The notes under the pieces were generated by a model. It searched no databases. It worked only from the letters and a program-made list of their open reading frames with translations, and had not been told where the DNA came from. Shown here in pieces: positions 9,223-18,242 of a stretch of DNA of 64,000 nucleotides; within the stretch, counting starts at the first letter, position 1, and the number at the start of each line of letters is the position of its first letter. This DNA is from an uncultured Campylobacter sp. (GTDB taxonomy: Bacteria > Actinomycetota > Actinomycetes > Mycobacteriales > Mycobacteriaceae), in NCBI GenBank assembly GCA_946221035.1, contig CAMIME010000006.1, forward strand, positions 5,669-69,668, written 5' to 3'. A program made the translations under genes and the position numbers.

Positions 9223-9615
9223 ATGACCACAGAGCAACCATCCGGTACCGCGATGCGGCCCGTCACCGCCGCGAAGAAACTGGGCATCTACCTCCCGGCG
9301 GCCCCCGAGGAGTTTCAACAGGGCGCCGTGACCCACGCAGAGCTGCGCGAGCTGCAGGACAACCCGCCTGAGTGGTTGCAGGAGCTGCGCCTGACCGGAC
9401 CGCACCCCCGCCCGGAAGTCGCCCGCAAGCTCGGCATCTCCGTCACCGCCCTGAAAAATGCCGGCATGGATAAGGCTCTGACAACGGCGGAGATCCGGCA
9501 GTTGCTCGACGATCAACCCGAATGGTTGCAAAAGGCCCGCGCGACTCTGGCTGAGCAGCGCGGGCACAGTGGCGAAACTGATGCGGATGAGACCCCGGAG
9601 GAAGCTGGGGCCTAG
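9223..9615 (+). CDS. DUF5997 family protein
   Basis: A 130-residue small actinobacterial protein of unknown function. Two similar halves can be seen: [17 protein letters not shown]...[16 protein letters not shown] and [15 protein letters not shown]...[16 protein letters not shown]. This is an internal duplication of a helical unit ending in [DN]x[DQ]PxEWLQ[EK][AL]R. An acidic tail follows. The start is fixed by the leaderless -10 at 9210-9215. Its stop overlaps that of glyA through a shared CTAG. Confidence 0.8.
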   Translation: MTTEQPSGTAMRPVTAAKKLGIYLPAAPEEFQQGAVTHAELRELQDNPPEWLQELRLTGPHPRPEVARKLGISVTALKNAGMDKALTTAEIRQLLDDQPEWLQKARATLAEQRGHSGETDADETPEEAGA

Positions 9616-10904
9616 AGCATCTTCCAGTCTTCGAGGTCCGGGTAAAGCGGGTACTTCTCCGCCAGGGCCTCGACGCGGGCGCGCAGAGCGTCGATGTCGG
9701 CACTATCTCCGCCGATCAGGACCTCGGCGATGACGTTCGCGACCTCGCGGAAGTCCTCCTCGCCGAAGCCACGGGTTGCAAGCGCGGAGGTGCCGATGCG
9801 CAGGCCCGACGTCACCTTTGGCGGGCGCGGGTCGAACGGCACGGCGTTGCGGTTGACCGTGATGCCGGCGGCGTGCAGCAGGTCCTCGGCCTGCTGGCCG
9901 TCCATCGGCGAGTTGCGCAGATCCACCAGCACGAGGTGGACGTCGGTGCCGCCGGAGACGACGGAGATGCCGGCCTCGCGGGCGTCGTCGGCAAGCAAAC
10001 GCTCCGCCAATACCTTCGCGCCGGTGAGGGTGCGCTGCTGGCGGTCCTTGAACTCCTCCGTGCCCGCGATCTTGAACGCGGTGGCCTTCGCGGCCACGAC
10101 GTGCATCAACGGCCCGCCCTGCTGGCCAGGGAAGACGGTGGAGTTGAGCTTCTTGTGCAGCTCGAGGTCGTTGGTCAGGATGAAGCCGGAACGCGGGCCG
10201 CCAAGCGTCTTGTGCACAGTGGAGGACACCACGTGCGCATGCGGGACAGGGTTCGGGTGCAGACCGGCCGCAACCAGTCCGGCGAAGTGAGCCATGTCCA
10301 CCCACAGGTAGGCGCCAACTTCGTCAGCAATCGAGCGGAACTCCGCGAAGTCCTCGTGGCGCGGGTACGCGGACCAGCCGGCGATGATCACCTTCGGCTT
10401 CACCTCGCGGGCCTGCTGGCGAAGCTTCTCCATGTCGATCAGGTGGGTGTCTTCCTCCACCTGGTAGGCGGCGACGTTGTACAGCTTGCCGGAGAAGTTG
10501 ATCTTCATGCCGTGGGTGAGGTGACCACCGTGTGCCAGGTCGAGGCCCAGGATGGTGTCGCCCGGCTCAGCCAGCGCCATGAGCACAGCGGCGTTCGCCT
10601 GCGCGCCGGAGTGCGGCTGCACGTTCGCGTACTGCGCCCCAAAGACCTCCTTGGCGCGGTCGCGGGCGAGATCCTCCACCACATCGACGTGCTCGCAGCC
10701 GCCGTAGTAGCGGCGGCCCGGGTAGCCCTCGGCGTACTTGTTTGTCAGCACCGAACCCTGGGCCTGCAGGACGGAGCGCGGGACGAAGTTCTCGGAGGCA
10801 ATCATCTCCAGCGTGGTGCGCTGGCGGTCGAGTTCGGCCACGATTGCCGCATGCACCTCGGGGTCGTAGGTGGCAAGGTCCTGATAGCGGAGATCCTCAG
10901 ACAC
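9612..10904 (-). CDS. glyA: serine hydroxymethyltransferase
   Basis: A 430-residue PLP enzyme that transfers the serine hydroxymethyl group to tetrahydrofolate, giving glycine and 5,10-methylene-THF. Clear motifs are [19 protein letters not shown] near residue 33, [13 protein letters not shown], and [13 protein letters not shown], in which the lysine binds PLP. I chose the GTG at 10904, which follows AAAGGA by 11 nt, over a longer frame from 10949. A TATACT -10 box (10951-10956, minus strand) fits a 5' leader of about 40 nt. It is divergent from coaA, as in mycobacteria. Confidence 0.96.
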   Translation of the reverse strand: MSEDLRYQDLATYDPEVHAAIVAELDRQRTTLEMIASENFVPRSVLQAQGSVLTNKYAEGYPGRRYYGGCEHVDVVEDLARDRAKEVFGAQYANVQPHSGAQANAAVLMALAEPGDTILGLDLAHGGHLTHGMKINFSGKLYNVAAYQVEEDTHLIDMEKLRQQAREVKPKVIIAGWSAYPRHEDFAEFRSIADEVGAYLWVDMAHFAGLVAAGLHPNPVPHAHVVSSTVHKTLGGPRSGFILTNDLELHKKLNSTVFPGQQGGPLMHVVAAKATAFKIAGTEEFKDRQQRTLTGAKVLAERLLADDAREAGISVVSGGTDVHLVLVDLRNSPMDGQQAEDLLHAAGITVNRNAVPFDPRPPKVTSGLRIGTSALATRGFGEEDFREVANVIAEVLIGGDSADIDALRARVEALAEKYPLYPDLEDWKML

Positions 10905-11004
10905 GGGCGTACTGGTCCTTTCATCGCAAAAATTTACGTGCTTCGCCAAGAGTATAGGGAAGCGGTGGGACGCCCATACGGCGATTGGTGCGACAATGAT
11001 CGCT

Positions 11005-11928
11005 ATGGCTCACCCCGACTCATCCCCGTACCTCGATTTCAGCCGAGAGGATTGGCGCACGCGCCGCGCCAAGATGCCACAGGTGCTCACCGAGGGCGAG
11101 CTGGCCAAACTTTCGGGCATCGGCGAGAACCTTGACCTTCAGGAAGTCGAGGAGATCTACCTGCCCTTATCGCGCCTGATCCACCTTCAGGTGCGCGCGC
11201 GGCAGAAGCTGACGAAGGCCACCGAAACCTTCATCGGGGACGACCCCGGCCACGTGCCGTTCATCATCGGCCTCGCCGGTTCAGTGGCGGTGGGCAAATC
11301 CACCACCGCGCGCGTGCTTCAGGTGCTGCTGCAACGGTGGGAGTCGCACCCGCGCGTGGACCTCATCACCACCGACGGCTTCCTCTACCCCACCGCCGTA
11401 CTCAACGAGCGCGGCCTGATGAGCCGAAAGGGCTTCCCCGAGTCCTACGACCGGCGCAACCTCATGCGCTTTGTCACCGAAGTCAAGTCTGGCCGGCCCG
11501 TCGTTCGCGCGCCGATCTATTCCCACAAGGCCTACGACATCCTCCCGGATGAGTTCGTGGAAGTCCGCCAGCCCGACATCCTCATCCTCGAAGGCCTGAA
11601 CGTCTTGCAAACCGGCCCCACGCTCATGGTGTCGGACCTGTTCGACTTCTCCATCTACGTTGACGCGAAGACGCAGGATATCGAGCGCTGGTACATCGAC
11701 CGCTTCCTCAAGCTGCGCAAGACCGCGTTTTTGGAACCCGGGGCGGCGTTCGCCCACTACGCCGAATTGGATGATGCGCAGGCGGCGTACCGCGCCCGGG
11801 AGCTGTGGCAGACGATCAACCTGCCCAACCTGGTGGAAAACATTCTGCCCACCCGGGTGCGCGCATCCCTGGTGCTGCACAAGGATTATGACCACAAGGT
11901 CAAGCGCATCCGCATGCGCAAAATCTAG
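11005..11928 (+). CDS. coaA: type I pantothenate kinase
   Basis: A 307-residue kinase that phosphorylates pantothenate, the first step of coenzyme A synthesis. The Walker A motif [13 protein letters not shown] lies near residue 91, and [12 protein letters not shown] and [15 protein letters not shown] are family blocks. I chose the second ATG because GACAAT (10992-10997) is 7 nt upstream, giving a leaderless mRNA; the ATG at 10996 falls inside that box. The stop abuts the convergent prenyl synthase gene with no gap. Confidence 0.96.
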   Translation: MAHPDSSPYLDFSREDWRTRRAKMPQVLTEGELAKLSGIGENLDLQEVEEIYLPLSRLIHLQVRARQKLTKATETFIGDDPGHVPFIIGLAGSVAVGKSTTARVLQVLLQRWESHPRVDLITTDGFLYPTAVLNERGLMSRKGFPESYDRRNLMRFVTEVKSGRPVVRAPIYSHKAYDILPDEFVEVRQPDILILEGLNVLQTGPTLMVSDLFDFSIYVDAKTQDIERWYIDRFLKLRKTAFLEPGAAFAHYAELDDAQAAYRARELWQTINLPNLVENILPTRVRASLVLHKDYDHKVKRIRMRKI

Positions 11929-12699
11929 TTACTTACCGAAGCGGCGCGAGCGTTGCGAGTAATCACGCAGCGCCCGCAGGAAGTCAATCTTGCGAAACGC
12001 CGGCCAGTACGTGTCCGTGAACCAAATCTCGGAATAGGCCGCTTGCCACAGCAAAAATCCGGAGAGCCGCTGCTCGCCCGAGGTCCGAATCACCAAATCC
12101 GGATCGGGTTGGCCCGAGGTGTACAGGTGCTGCGCGAGCGACTCGATAGTCACCGCGCTGGACAGGTCCTCGGCGGCGGTGCCCCGGGACGCCTCATCGT
12201 CGACAAGCGAACGCACTGCGTCGACGATCTCCTGTCGCCCGCCGTAACCCACCGCGATGTTGACGGTCAGTCCGGGCTTCTCGGTGGTTGCGGCAGCAGA
12301 TTCGAGCATTCGCTTAGCGACGTCCTCCGGCAGCAAATCCAAATTGCCCACCAACCGCACCCTGCAGCTGTAGTCCTCGGTGGCCAGGTCCGCGATGACA
12401 CCGGAAATGATGTCGAAGAGGAGCTCCACCTCCTCAGAGGTGCGCTGAAGGTTTTCCGTGGACAGCAGGTAGATGGTGACCACGTCGACGCCCATTTCGG
12501 CGGACCAGCGAACGAGCTCCCCAATTTTCGCCCCGCCGACCCGGTGCCCGTGCGAGATGTCCTCGTACCCAGATTCGCGCGCCCAGCGTCGGTTGCCATC
12601 CGCCATCACTGCGATATGCCGCGGGCGCTTCTTGCCGCGGAGCTCGAGTTTCAGTCGAGTCTCGTACAGCGGATAGAGGATCTTGGCAAGGGCGCTCAC
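11929..12699 (-). CDS. Z-prenyl diphosphate synthase (UppS family, Rv1086-like)
   Basis: A 256-residue cis-prenyltransferase. Motifs include IAVMADGNRRWA near residue 25 with the catalytic Asp, the TIYLLSTENL block, and the C-terminal DLVIRTSGEQRLSGFLLWQ with Arg/Ser residues that bind the substrate pyrophosphate. Position beside coaA, glyA and mca matches the short-chain Z-farnesyl diphosphate synthase of mycobacteria, which supplies decaprenyl phosphate synthesis for the cell wall; chain length cannot be settled from sequence. The GTG at 12699 lies 7 nt after TACAGT (12707-12712), so I chose it over a TTG at 12720. Confidence 0.9.
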   Translation of the reverse strand: MSALAKILYPLYETRLKLELRGKKRPRHIAVMADGNRRWARESGYEDISHGHRVGGAKIGELVRWSAEMGVDVVTIYLLSTENLQRTSEEVELLFDIISGVIADLATEDYSCRVRLVGNLDLLPEDVAKRMLESAAATTEKPGLTVNIAVGYGGRQEIVDAVRSLVDDEASRGTAAEDLSSAVTIESLAQHLYTSGQPDPDLVIRTSGEQRLSGFLLWQAAYSEIWFTDTYWPAFRKIDFLRALRDYSQRSRRFGK

Positions 12700-12736
12700 C
12701 CCTCCAACTGTAGGCGACAACCCCGTTAGGGATGGG

Positions 12737-13048
12737 TTAGAAGGCGCGCTTCTTCCGCTGATCCAGCAGGCCGGCCTCGCTCATTGCCTGATCAACCGCC
12801 TTTTCGTCGAACGGGTCGATACCGTGCGCCTCGGCGAACATCTGGCGGCGGCGGAAGCGAGAAAAACGCCGGTGGAAGGCGTAACCGATGGTCAAGACCA
12901 CCACCGCGAGCACAACGATGAGTAGCAGCCCGATTGGGGAGGCCTTACCGAAGTCCGGGCCAACAGGCGTTTCCGGCGGGGTCTGGGCGAGGATGAACCA
13001 CGTTGCATCCGATACGGTTGCAGTCGCTAGATTCAGAGCGTCAATCAT
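12737..13048 (-). CDS. small membrane protein downstream of mca
   Basis: A 103-residue protein with one transmembrane segment (IGLLLIVVLAVVVLTIGYAF, about residues 39-58) and a basic cytoplasmic stretch (HRRFSRFRRRQ) followed by an acidic helix. It corresponds in position to the conserved unknown after mca in mycobacteria (Rv1083). Its ATG directly follows the mca stop codon, and AAGGAG lies within the last mca codons, so translation is coupled. No function is known. Confidence 0.82.
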   Translation of the reverse strand: MIDALNLATATVSDATWFILAQTPPETPVGPDFGKASPIGLLLIVVLAVVVLTIGYAFHRRFSRFRRRQMFAEAHGIDPFDEKAVDQAMSEAGLLDQRKKRAF

Positions 13049-13939
13049 TTACTGCTCCTTCGCTTTCTCGAGTGCTTTCTCGATCCCTGCGAACAGGTCA
13101 TCCTCCGGCAGGGTTTCGCCCACCCGGCTGGCGGCGAGCTCGAACTCCTCCGTGGGCCACACATCGCGCTGGTCCTCGACCGGGCTGGCCAAAAACGCAC
13201 CGGCCGGGTCGATTTGGGTGGCGTGCGCCGTCAGCGCTTGCGCTCGTTGGGTGAAGTAATCGGCGCACGGCACCCGTGTGGTCACCCGCTGCATCACATC
13301 GCCTTCGTTTTCCTCCCAGCGCTTGATCATCAGCTCGTAGGGGCTCTTCTCGCCGCGCTCTAGGAGCCGCTCCTGAAGCAGCTTCATTCGCTCCAAGATG
13401 AACCCGTGGGAGTAATAAAGCTTGAGCGGCTCCCAGGCCGAGCCGGCATCGGGCGCGAAGTACGGGTCGCCCGCCTTCTCCCAGGCGATCATGGACGCAC
13501 GGTGCACCATCAGGTGATCCGGGTGCGGGTAGCCGCCGTTCTCGTCGTAGGTGATGATGACGTGCGGTTGAAACGCCCGGATCTCGCGGACGAGCACCTT
13601 GGCCACGTCCTCGTCATCCTGCAACGCGAAGCACCCTTCCGGCAGCGGCGGCATCGGATCGCCCTCTGGCAGGCCGGAGTCTTCGTATCCCAGCCATTCG
13701 TGCTCCACACCGAGGGCGGAGATGGCGGCCGCCATTTCCTCGCGGCGGACATCCATGATGTTTTCCAACACGCCCGGGCGGTCCATGGCGGGGTTCAAGA
13801 TGTCTCCGCGGCGCCCATCCGTGCAGGTGACTACTTTGACGCGGTGGCCTTCTGCCGCATACTTCGCCATGGTCGCCGCACCTTTCGATGACTCATCGTC
13901 CGGATGCGCATGGATCGCCATGAGACGCAGACCGCTCAC
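13049..13939 (-). CDS. mca: mycothiol S-conjugate amidase
   Basis: A 296-residue zinc amidase that cleaves mycothiol-toxin conjugates, releasing a mercapturic acid for export and GlcN-inositol for recycling. The N terminus SGLRLMAIHAHPDDESSKG carries the AHPDDE metal motif, with the third ligand in GGYPHPDHLMVH. I chose GTG 13939 because this reproduces the usual Mca N terminus and GGAG lies 7-8 nt upstream; a longer frame from 13987 exists. It is the best single indicator here of a mycothiol-producing actinobacterium. It is co-transcribed with the small membrane protein. Confidence 0.95.
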   Translation of the reverse strand: MSGLRLMAIHAHPDDESSKGAATMAKYAAEGHRVKVVTCTDGRRGDILNPAMDRPGVLENIMDVRREEMAAAISALGVEHEWLGYEDSGLPEGDPMPPLPEGCFALQDDEDVAKVLVREIRAFQPHVIITYDENGGYPHPDHLMVHRASMIAWEKAGDPYFAPDAGSAWEPLKLYYSHGFILERMKLLQERLLERGEKSPYELMIKRWEENEGDVMQRVTTRVPCADYFTQRAQALTAHATQIDPAGAFLASPVEDQRDVWPTEEFELAASRVGETLPEDDLFAGIEKALEKAKEQ

Positions 13940-13996
13940 TCGCTCACTCCAACTTTCGTAGGGGGTGGATGTGTACTTCCGGCTCATCTTAGTACC

Positions 13997-14518
13997 ATGA
14001 TTTCACTATCCCCCATCCGCATATCCACCCAGCCCGAGGTGCCAAAGGTGTCTACCGCTACCCCGTCCCCCAATCGCCCCCGCGCCCGTTACGGCACAGG
14101 CGGCGATACCGCGAAGGGTGGCTCAGTAGGGGGGCGAATCCTCGCCATCGCCGCGGTCGTGATGCTGGTTTTGGTGCTGGTTGTCGGCGGGCGCTCGATC
14201 GCGCAGCGGTTCAACCGCCCCATTACGGCAGAGTTCATTTCGCAGGAGCGTATCGACGACACCACGGGCCGCCTCTGGATCGACGTCACCCGCAAGGACC
14301 CCTCCGTGCCGTCCTACTGCATCGTGACGGCGGTGGACTACTCCCACAGCGAGGTTGGCCGGCGCGAAGTGGTCTTCCCTGCCGGTGGGGAAAAGCAAAT
14401 GCGGGTGCCGGTAGATCTTCCGGTGCGCGCGCCCCTGGTGTCTGGTCACGTCTACGGCTGCGCCGACAAGCTGCCGTTCTACCTGGACCCGGAGAGTGAC
14501 TCCTACCAGGCCCGCTAG
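13997..14518 (+). CDS. DUF4307 family membrane protein
   Basis: A 173-residue protein with a proline-rich cytoplasmic N terminus, one transmembrane segment (ILAIAAVVMLVLVLVVGG) and an extracytoplasmic domain matching the DUF4307 family (YCIVTAVDYSHSEVGRREVVFP). The family is conserved between mca and greA in Corynebacteriales (Rv1081c-like); its function is unknown. The start is uncertain: ATG 13997 is used here, but GTGs at about 14039 and 14048 are possible. Confidence 0.82.
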   Translation: MISLSPIRISTQPEVPKVSTATPSPNRPRARYGTGGDTAKGGSVGGRILAIAAVVMLVLVLVVGGRSIAQRFNRPITAEFISQERIDDTTGRLWIDVTRKDPSVPSYCIVTAVDYSHSEVGRREVVFPAGGEKQMRVPVDLPVRAPLVSGHVYGCADKLPFYLDPESDSYQAR

Positions 14519-14576
14519 GGCGCTGTGTTAGTATTTGGCGGTAATTTTTTCGCTGATTTTTTGGAGGGTCTCCCCC

Positions 14577-15098
14577 ATGGCTGAGACGCAGCAGCAGTAC
14601 ATTACCCCGGAGATGAAGGCGAAGCTCGAGGCCGAGCTGCAGCAGCTCATCGACAACCGCCCGGTCATCGCGGCGGAGATCAACGAGCGCCGCGAAGAGG
14701 GCGACCTGAAGGAGAACGCCGGCTACGACGCCGCGCGCGAGCAGCAGGACCAAGAAGAAGCCCGCATCAAGCAGATCTCCGAGATCCTGTCGAACTCCAC
14801 TACGGAGCGCTCCGGTGTTGTCGAGGGCGTAGCCCACGTCGGTTCCGTGGTGCACGTGTACTACGACGGCGACGAGAACGACCGCGAGACCTTCCTCATC
14901 GGCACCCGCGCCGCCTCCACCGGCAACGCGGACCTGGAGACGTACTCGGAGAACTCCCCGCTGGGTGCCGCCGTCGTCGGCGCTGCCGAGGGTGAGACCC
15001 GCACGTACACCGCGCCGAATGGCCGCGAGATTTCCGTCACGGTGGTCTCGGCGGAGCCGTATGATTCAGATAAAGCTTCCACGCCGCGCGCGAAGTAG
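14577..15098 (+). CDS. greA: transcription elongation factor GreA
   Basis: A 173-residue factor that rescues backtracked RNA polymerase by stimulating transcript cleavage. The N-terminal coiled coil (residues 8-78) contains the conserved tip region NERREEGDLKENAGYDAAREQQ with the acidic pair needed for cleavage, followed by an FKBP-like C-terminal domain (SPLGAAVVGAAEGET). A GGAGG ribosome binding site precedes the ATG. Length is slightly above that of other GreA proteins because of a linker around residue 110. Confidence 0.96.
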   Translation: MAETQQQYITPEMKAKLEAELQQLIDNRPVIAAEINERREEGDLKENAGYDAAREQQDQEEARIKQISEILSNSTTERSGVVEGVAHVGSVVHVYYDGDENDRETFLIGTRAASTGNADLETYSENSPLGAAVVGAAEGETRTYTAPNGREISVTVVSAEPYDSDKASTPRAK

Positions 15099-15172
15099 CT
15101 CACTCCTTTTCATTTCACCACCCCCCGCGTAAACCCCGCATTAACCCTGCACAACCTCAAAGGATTTTTCCC

Positions 15173-15688
15173 GTGATTGCACCCCGTAAAGCAGCAGTAG
15201 CTGGCGTCGCCGCCGCAGCCCTCGCCCTGGCAGGTTGCCACCCGCCGCACGAGAACCCGTCGGATCTGAAGGTGGACACGGCAATGAGCCAGAACCCGGA
15301 TTCGCTCATGAGCGCGGGCCAGACCACGCAGTCGAGCACCGCCACCAACGTCACGCAGGCGAACGAGGCCCGCAAGACGACCACCACCGCGGCGGTGTCC
15401 GCGGAGGGCACGCCGCTGCTGGATAACTGCGATGCAACTGGGCTGCTGCGCCCCGAGCGCCTGACGGTGGACTGCAAGAACCAGGACGATTTCCTCGAGG
15501 ACATCGTGTGGGATGAGTGGGGCGAGACCCTCGCGGTGGGCACCGCCACCCGCGTTGTTGTAAGCCCGGACAACCGCGAGGAGGGCGTCCAGGTCGTGCT
15601 CGGCGCCCCGCAGGTGGTCGACGGCAGGCTGGTCTACACCACGATGTCTGTCAACGGCACGAACGTCACGCCGGAGAACAACTACTAG
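15173..15688 (+). CDS. putative lipoprotein of unknown function
   Basis: A 171-residue exported protein. The signal peptide ends in the lipobox LAGC (Cys about residue 22). A Thr/Ser/Gln-rich linker leads to a C-terminal domain of about 85 residues with two cysteines (LDNCDATGLL, VDCKNQDDFLEDIVWDEWGE), so a disulfide is likely. I do not recognise the domain. The GTG start follows AAAGGA by 8 nt. A long hairpin (15711-15744) separates it from the convergent Bax-inhibitor-like gene. Confidence 0.78.
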   Translation: MIAPRKAAVAGVAAAALALAGCHPPHENPSDLKVDTAMSQNPDSLMSAGQTTQSSTATNVTQANEARKTTTTAAVSAEGTPLLDNCDATGLLRPERLTVDCKNQDDFLEDIVWDEWGETLAVGTATRVVVSPDNREEGVQVVLGAPQVVDGRLVYTTMSVNGTNVTPENNY

Positions 15689-15710
15689 GTTCGTTTCCGC
15701 CGAGAAGGAA

Positions 15711-15744
15711 AACGCCCTCGCAGCCAGTCGGCTGCGAGGGCGTT
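15711..15744. terminator. bidirectional hairpin terminator
   Basis: AACGCCCTCGCAGCC (15711-15725) pairs perfectly over 15 bp with GGCTGCGAGGGCGTT (15730-15744) around the loop AGTC. The T-rich side (GTTTTCC) is on the minus strand, so it mainly serves the Bax-inhibitor-like gene; it lies between two convergent stop codons. Confidence 0.82.
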
Positions 15745-15758
15745 GAGCGTTCCGGCCC

Positions 15759-16547
15759 CTACCTATCGTTGGAGAAGATGGCGAGCAGGCGCAGGATCTC
15801 GGTGTAGAGCCATACCAGCGTCACCGCAAGACCCAGAGCGACGCCCCAGGCTTCGCGCTCTGGTGCGCCGGTGCGCACGAGCTTGTCCGCCAAGTCGAAG
15901 TCGGACAGGAAGCTCAGTGCTGCGAGAACGACGCACACGAGGCCGAAGACGATGGACAGCGTGCCGCCGCCGCGCAGGGGGTTCGCACCAGTGAAGACGT
16001 AGAGCAGCAGGTTGCCCAGCGCCATCACCGCGGCACCGACGATGAATCCGGTGATGATGCGGTTGAAGCGTGGCGTGACGCGGATGGCGCCCGTGCGGTA
16101 GACCACGAGCATGCCGATGAAGACGCCCACGGTGCCCAGGATTGCCTGGAAGATGAGCTGGCCGGCATCCGCGCCGCCCACGTTGAACATGCCGGAGACT
16201 GCGAACGAGAAGCCGCCGAGGAACAGGCCCTCAAACACGGCGTAGATCAGGGTGATCACCGGGCTGCCGAACTTGCGGCCGAAGGAGTGCACCAGCACGG
16301 TGACGAAGGCACCGATCATGCCCACGAGGGTGAGCAACGAGCCAAGCCCCGGGTTGACTGCACCGTAGATGGTGAAGTTCAGCGCGGCGAAGGCGATGAT
16401 GACGGCGAGGGTGATACCAGTCTTGGTCACCACATCATCCACCGTCATCGGGCGGTCCTGGCGGACCTCAGGGGCGTAGGCCACCTGGGTGCCGTAACCG
16501 GTCTCCGCGTCAGGCAGGTTCTTAAGAACAGGGTTCGTGCTTCTCAC
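15759..16547 (-). CDS. Bax inhibitor-1/YccA family membrane protein
   Basis: A 262-residue protein with seven hydrophobic segments after a soluble N terminus of about 50 residues (STNPVLKNLPD). GLFLGGFSFAV, TGFIVGAAVMAL and the final LYTEILRLLAI match the bacterial BI-1 family, whose characterised members are pH-sensitive calcium leak channels. The GTG at 16547 is preceded by AAAGGA at 10 nt. Physiological role here is unknown. Confidence 0.88.
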   Translation of the reverse strand: MRSTNPVLKNLPDAETGYGTQVAYAPEVRQDRPMTVDDVVTKTGITLAVIIAFAALNFTIYGAVNPGLGSLLTLVGMIGAFVTVLVHSFGRKFGSPVITLIYAVFEGLFLGGFSFAVSGMFNVGGADAGQLIFQAILGTVGVFIGMLVVYRTGAIRVTPRFNRIITGFIVGAAVMALGNLLLYVFTGANPLRGGGTLSIVFGLVCVVLAALSFLSDFDLADKLVRTGAPEREAWGVALGLAVTLVWLYTEILRLLAIFSNDR

Positions 16548-16662
16548 GTAGTCCAATTCCTTTCTGAATTGTTCCTCATGGTGTAGGTCGTCTTGGACTG
16601 CTTTTCACCCGTTCTAACGCATCGGTCCCCGAAAAGGTTCCAACAAACTAGGATTTGCCCAC

Positions 16663-17592
16663 ATGGGCCTGTTTCGCGGGGCACGTCGGGGGCCACGGAT
16701 CGGTGGCGATTCGATCCGGGAACACCTGGCCGAGACGCTCGGCGTGGCTGAGGCGTTTCCCTTCGAGTACCACGGCATCCAGGTGCTCGCCTTCGCAGTA
16801 GACACCCCGTTTCCCCACCTTCTGTACTGCACGTTTGGGCTGTCGCAGGTGCAGTCATCGCAGAAGGTGGCGGGCACGCAAACGGAGCTAACCATGCGTG
16901 TACCTGATGCGGCGCTGCCACCGACGTGGCCGGCTGAGCACCTCGCCCGGATGGCGGCGCGGACGCGGCGCACCGGCAACGACATCGCCCCGGGACACTA
17001 CATGACCATGCGCTCCGCATACGTGCCCGCGTACGTGTTCGTCACCGACCCCGTCCTTGGTGTGGTGGACGGGCCCACCGGGCTGGTGCGCTTCACCTAC
17101 GCCGTTGGGCTGGTAGGCGACGATTTCGAGCGAATGCTCCAGTGGGATCCTGTGCGATTCGCCGGCGCGGTGGGCGAGGTCGCCCCGCTAGGGGTGACGG
17201 ACCCGGGGCGAGAGCCCGTCAGCGCACACGATTCGGTGCGGCGTCGGGTGGAGGATGCGGTGGGGGCCGAAGGGTCGTCGATAAGCGCGATGCTCGCGGA
17301 CACGCTGGTGGTTGAGGCGGGCGGCGTGCGGTTGGATGGGGAGGCTGCGCGCGACATTTTGCGCGCGGCGCGGCATCGGCTCCTGCATGGGCGCACGTTC
17401 GCGCTGGTCAGCGCGGAGCAATGGCTGCTTCTGGACCCGGGGGCGAACGCCACCGAGTTCGGCGAGGGCCACGTTATCGTGCCCGCCGGCCCAGACGTCG
17501 CACACGAGCTTCTGGCGGTGTTCGATGAGCTACCGGGCGAGTATGTGCTGACCACGACCCCGCTTGTGATCACGGTCGTGGAACCTGATTAG
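16663..17592 (+). CDS. suppressor-of-fused (Sufu)-like domain protein
   Basis: A 309-residue soluble protein. Residues 15-110 resemble bacterial Sufu domains, with [15 protein letters not shown] and later [10 protein letters not shown]. The C-terminal half, which contains [18 protein letters not shown], is not assigned. Bacterial Sufu proteins are often linked to immunity against polymorphic toxins, but no toxin gene is nearby. TAGGAT (16649-16654) sits 8 nt before the ATG, so the mRNA is probably leaderless. It carries one copy of the GTCGATAAGC motif at 17277. It converges on luxS with a 4-bp overlap. Confidence 0.7.
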   Translation: MGLFRGARRGPRIGGDSIREHLAETLGVAEAFPFEYHGIQVLAFAVDTPFPHLLYCTFGLSQVQSSQKVAGTQTELTMRVPDAALPPTWPAEHLARMAARTRRTGNDIAPGHYMTMRSAYVPAYVFVTDPVLGVVDGPTGLVRFTYAVGLVGDDFERMLQWDPVRFAGAVGEVAPLGVTDPGREPVSAHDSVRRRVEDAVGAEGSSISAMLADTLVVEAGGVRLDGEAARDILRAARHRLLHGRTFALVSAEQWLLLDPGANATEFGEGHVIVPAGPDVAHELLAVFDELPGEYVLTTTPLVITVVEPD

Positions 17593-18080
17593 GCGAAGAC
17601 GGTGCCCCACTCGTCGCGCGCGTCCAGAAACGCCTGCGCGGTGCGCTTTGCGCCCTCGAGGTCGTGGTTCGCGCCCCACCCGCACTGCTTCTCGTTGGCG
17701 GCGGGAACCTCGGTGGCCTGCGTGATGTCGGTCAGCGTCTGCTGCACTAGTGCGGCCACCTCGTTTTCCTGCACGTCGCCGGCCAGCAGCAGGTAGAAAC
17801 CGGTCTGGCAGCCCATCGGGCCGAAGTCGATGACGTTATCCGCGTGGTTGCGAGCATGCTCGGCGAACATGTGCTCAAGCGAGTGCACCGTGGCCATTTC
17901 CAGGTGCTCCTTGTTCGGCTGGGTGAAGCGGATGTCGTATTTCACCAACACATCGCCCCCGGGCAGCTCCTTCTTGTCGGCGAGGCGGATGAAGGGTGCG
18001 GCTACCTTGGTGTGGTCGAGGTTGAACGACTCGACGTTCATGCGGGATTCAGTCTGGGATTCAGTCCGGGATTCAGTCAT
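17589..18080 (-). CDS. luxS: S-ribosylhomocysteine lyase
   Basis: A 163-residue iron enzyme that splits S-ribosylhomocysteine to homocysteine and DPD, the precursor of autoinducer-2, within the activated methyl cycle. The metal site HSLEH is at residues 66-70 and the third ligand Cys is in KQCGWGANH (about residue 133); FGPMGCQTG holds the catalytic Cys near 91. TACAGT (18088-18093) is 7 nt before the ATG at 18080, fixing a leaderless start. The first 13 codons are three 12-bp repeats ([12 protein letters not shown]) ahead of an internal Met at 18041, where homologues would normally begin. Confidence 0.95.
   Translation of the reverse strand: MTESRTESQTESRMNVESFNLDHTKVAAPFIRLADKKELPGGDVLVKYDIRFTQPNKEHLEMATVHSLEHMFAEHARNHADNVIDFGPMGCQTGFYLLLAGDVQENEVAALVQQTLTDITQATEVPAANEKQCGWGANHDLEGAKRTAQAFLDARDEWGTVFA
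18042..18077 (-). repeat. 12-bp tandem repeat (three copies) at the start of luxS
   Basis: On the minus strand three units, ACTGAATCCCGG, ACTGAATCCCAG and ACTGAATCCCGC, run head to tail between two ATGs. They differ only near the end of the unit. In frame they encode Thr-Glu-Ser-Arg/Gln. Confidence 0.9.
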
Positions 18081-18108
18081 GGACCCGACTGTACTTAAAG
18101 GCTCCGAC

Positions 18109-18236
18109 ATGCCCACCACCCTCGTCTGGTTCCGCGACGACCTGCGTCTTAGCGATAACCCGTCAAGGAATCCCGCAAGGTGGCCCTTGCCGCTTACGAG
18201 GACATCAAGTCCGTGTCGGGACCGCAGGTAGGGTGA
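18109..18236 (+). pseudogene. remnant of a deoxyribodipyrimidine photolyase gene
   Basis: From ATG 18109, preceded by AAAGG at 7 nt, the frame encodes [18 protein letters not shown], the unmistakable start of a DNA photolyase. After 18 codons the homology stops. In another frame the next 75 bases encode [20 protein letters not shown] and a stop at 18234-18236, which resembles a photolyase C terminus. About 1.3 kb of coding sequence appears to have been deleted with a frameshift at the junction near 18163. The product cannot be functional. The scar lies between luxS and the SGNH hydrolase gene. Confidence 0.8.
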
Positions 18237-18242
18237 GCCCTT

